Of a DNA stretch of 22,192 nt, positions 21,430-22,192 are shown piece by piece (the stretch's first letter is position 1; each line of letters begins with the position of its first letter). The stretch lies in NCBI GenBank assembly GCA_018500075.1, contig JAHBAN010000023.1:1-22192 (forward strand), given 5' to 3'. Under the pieces are notes generated by a model. That model was given only the letters and a program-made list of their open reading frames with translations, was not told the DNA's origin and did not search any database. This stretch comes from Flavobacteriia bacterium (GTDB lineage: Bacteria > Bacteroidota > Bacteroidia > Flavobacteriales > Flavobacteriaceae). Position numbers and translations under genes: made by a program.

Positions 21430-22192
21430 GACATCTCCTCGGTCGGATCAGACAAGGCATCGCTCTCGACCCACTGGAACGTGTTCCATGTCTCTTCCAT
21501 ATGCTCGGGCAAAGGCGCACGGAACTCCAGAACCTTGCGTGTCTCTGGATGCTCGATCCGCAAATAGCGCGCGTGGAGATGCAGCTTCTTGCTCAGACCG
21601 CCGCCAAGCTGCGCGCCCCAGCCGTCCCCGAGGTTCTCTTGGCCAGAGCCGCCGTATTTCCCGTCGCCAATGATCGGATGGCCAAGCTCTGCCATATGCG
21701 CCCGAAGCTGGTGCGTGCGCCCCGTCACAGGCACCATAGCAACCCAGGCACAGCGCTGGCCGGCGTTCTCAAGCACCATAAAATCGGTCTGTGCCCGCTT
21801 TGCGCCCTCTGTCCGGTCGACCGCGCGCGGATGCACACACATCATCTTTTCGCCCTCGCCCTTGGCGCCATGGCCCGCAGCCTTCACAAGGCCCCAGCGG
21901 ATCATGCCCATGCGCGGATTGGGCACACCTGCGACCGCGGCCCAGTAAATCTTGCGGGTCTCGCGATGGCGGAACGCCTCGGTCAAGGCTTTCGCCGCAA
22001 GCCGCGTGCGCGCCAAAACCAAAATCCCGGAGGTATCCTTGTCCAGACGGTGCACAAGCCGCGGTTTCTCCTCAAAGCCGAACTTCAGCGCCTCGGCCAG
22101 CCCGTCGACGTGTTTGAGCTGTTTTGAGCCGCCCTGTGTCGGCAAGCCGGTCGGCTTGTTGAGCACGATCATGTGATCGTCTTTATACATCA
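21426..22192 (-). CDS. RluA-family 23S rRNA pseudouridine synthase, N-terminus cut by the right edge
   Basis: At least 255 codons are visible, open to the window edge. The visible part begins in the catalytic domain with DDHMIVLNKPTGLPTQGG and contains the active-site motif RLVHRLDKDTSGILVLAR, with the catalytic aspartate in HRLD. GRTHQLRAHMAELGHPIIGDGKYGG and the C-terminal LHLHARYLRIEHP follow. These are RluA-family signatures. RluC/RluD-type members carry an N-terminal S4 RNA-binding domain of about 80-90 residues, which would lie beyond the edge. For that reason the ATG at 22190 is probably an internal methionine and not the start. The enzyme converts uridines in 23S rRNA to pseudouridine; RluC is the best guess from neighbourhood habit, but positions cannot be assigned. 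Confidence 0.92.
   Translation of the reverse strand, partial: MYKDDHMIVLNKPTGLPTQGGSKQLKHVDGLAEALKFGFEEKPRLVHRLDKDTSGILVLARTRLAAKALTEAFRHRETRKIYWAAVAGVPNPRMGMIRWGLVKAAGHGAKGEGEKMMCVHPRAVDRTEGAKRAQTDFMVLENAGQRCAWVAMVPVTGRTHQLRAHMAELGHPIIGDGKYGGSGQENLGDGWGAQLGGGLSKKLHLHARYLRIEHPETRKVLEFRAPLPEHMEETWNTFQWVESDALSDPTEEMS

Overview
The window looks like a chromosomal segment from an alphaproteobacterium of the Roseobacter/Rhodobacteraceae type. This is inferred from gene content and style, since no database search was possible. The pointers are a four-gene Bzt/Aap-type amino-acid ABC transporter, an Hsp20-DUF1150 gene pair, a fused ATP sulfurylase/APS kinase, an rluC-type/HAD/ATP12 gene string, and a GC-rich coding style. 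No rRNA, tRNA, insertion sequence, CRISPR array, integrase or other mobile element was seen. Most genes are on the minus strand; the plus-strand genes are sat-cysC, the YdcH-like gene, purE and purK.

Layout. (1) 1-1318: the beginning of an unidentified gene running off the left edge, and a family-2 glycosyltransferase, both minus strand. A 320-bp gap without a convincing gene follows. (2) 1639-8381: a minus-strand cluster transcribed from right to left that looks like a methylated-amine catabolic operon. Its order is a flavin/folate dimethylglycine-dehydrogenase-like demethylase, a pyrrolysine-free MttB-family methyltransferase (1-nt gap), a TetR regulator (9-nt gap) and an old-yellow-enzyme/TMADH-like demethylase related to DgcA/StcD. 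A perfect 16-bp palindrome overlaps the predicted promoter at the head of the operon. A related palindrome precedes the last gene. These are good candidates for the operators of the embedded TetR protein. (3) 8676-10391: bifunctional sulfate activation enzyme, ended by a strong terminator shared with the convergent Hsp20 operon. (4) 10460-11217: hsp20 and a DUF1150 gene behind a heat-shock (sigma-32-type) promoter. (5) 11282-13124: a small YdcH-like gene, then purE-purK for purine synthesis. (6) 13131-15257: a DEAD-box RNA helicase with a long basic repeat tail. (7) 15389-19849: the bztABCD-like acidic amino acid/amide transporter, with a strong hairpin between the binding-protein gene and the permease genes. 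(8) 20054-22192: an overlapping string encoding an ATP12 assembly chaperone, a HAD phosphatase and an RluA-family pseudouridine synthase cut by the right edge.

The most interesting part is the 1639-8500 operon. It carries two different N-demethylase types plus an MttB-family enzyme, but no recognisable corrinoid protein, corrinoid reactivase or electron-transfer partner nearby. The substrate (glycine betaine, proline betaine or another N-methylated compound) and the methyl acceptor of the MttB-like protein therefore remain open.
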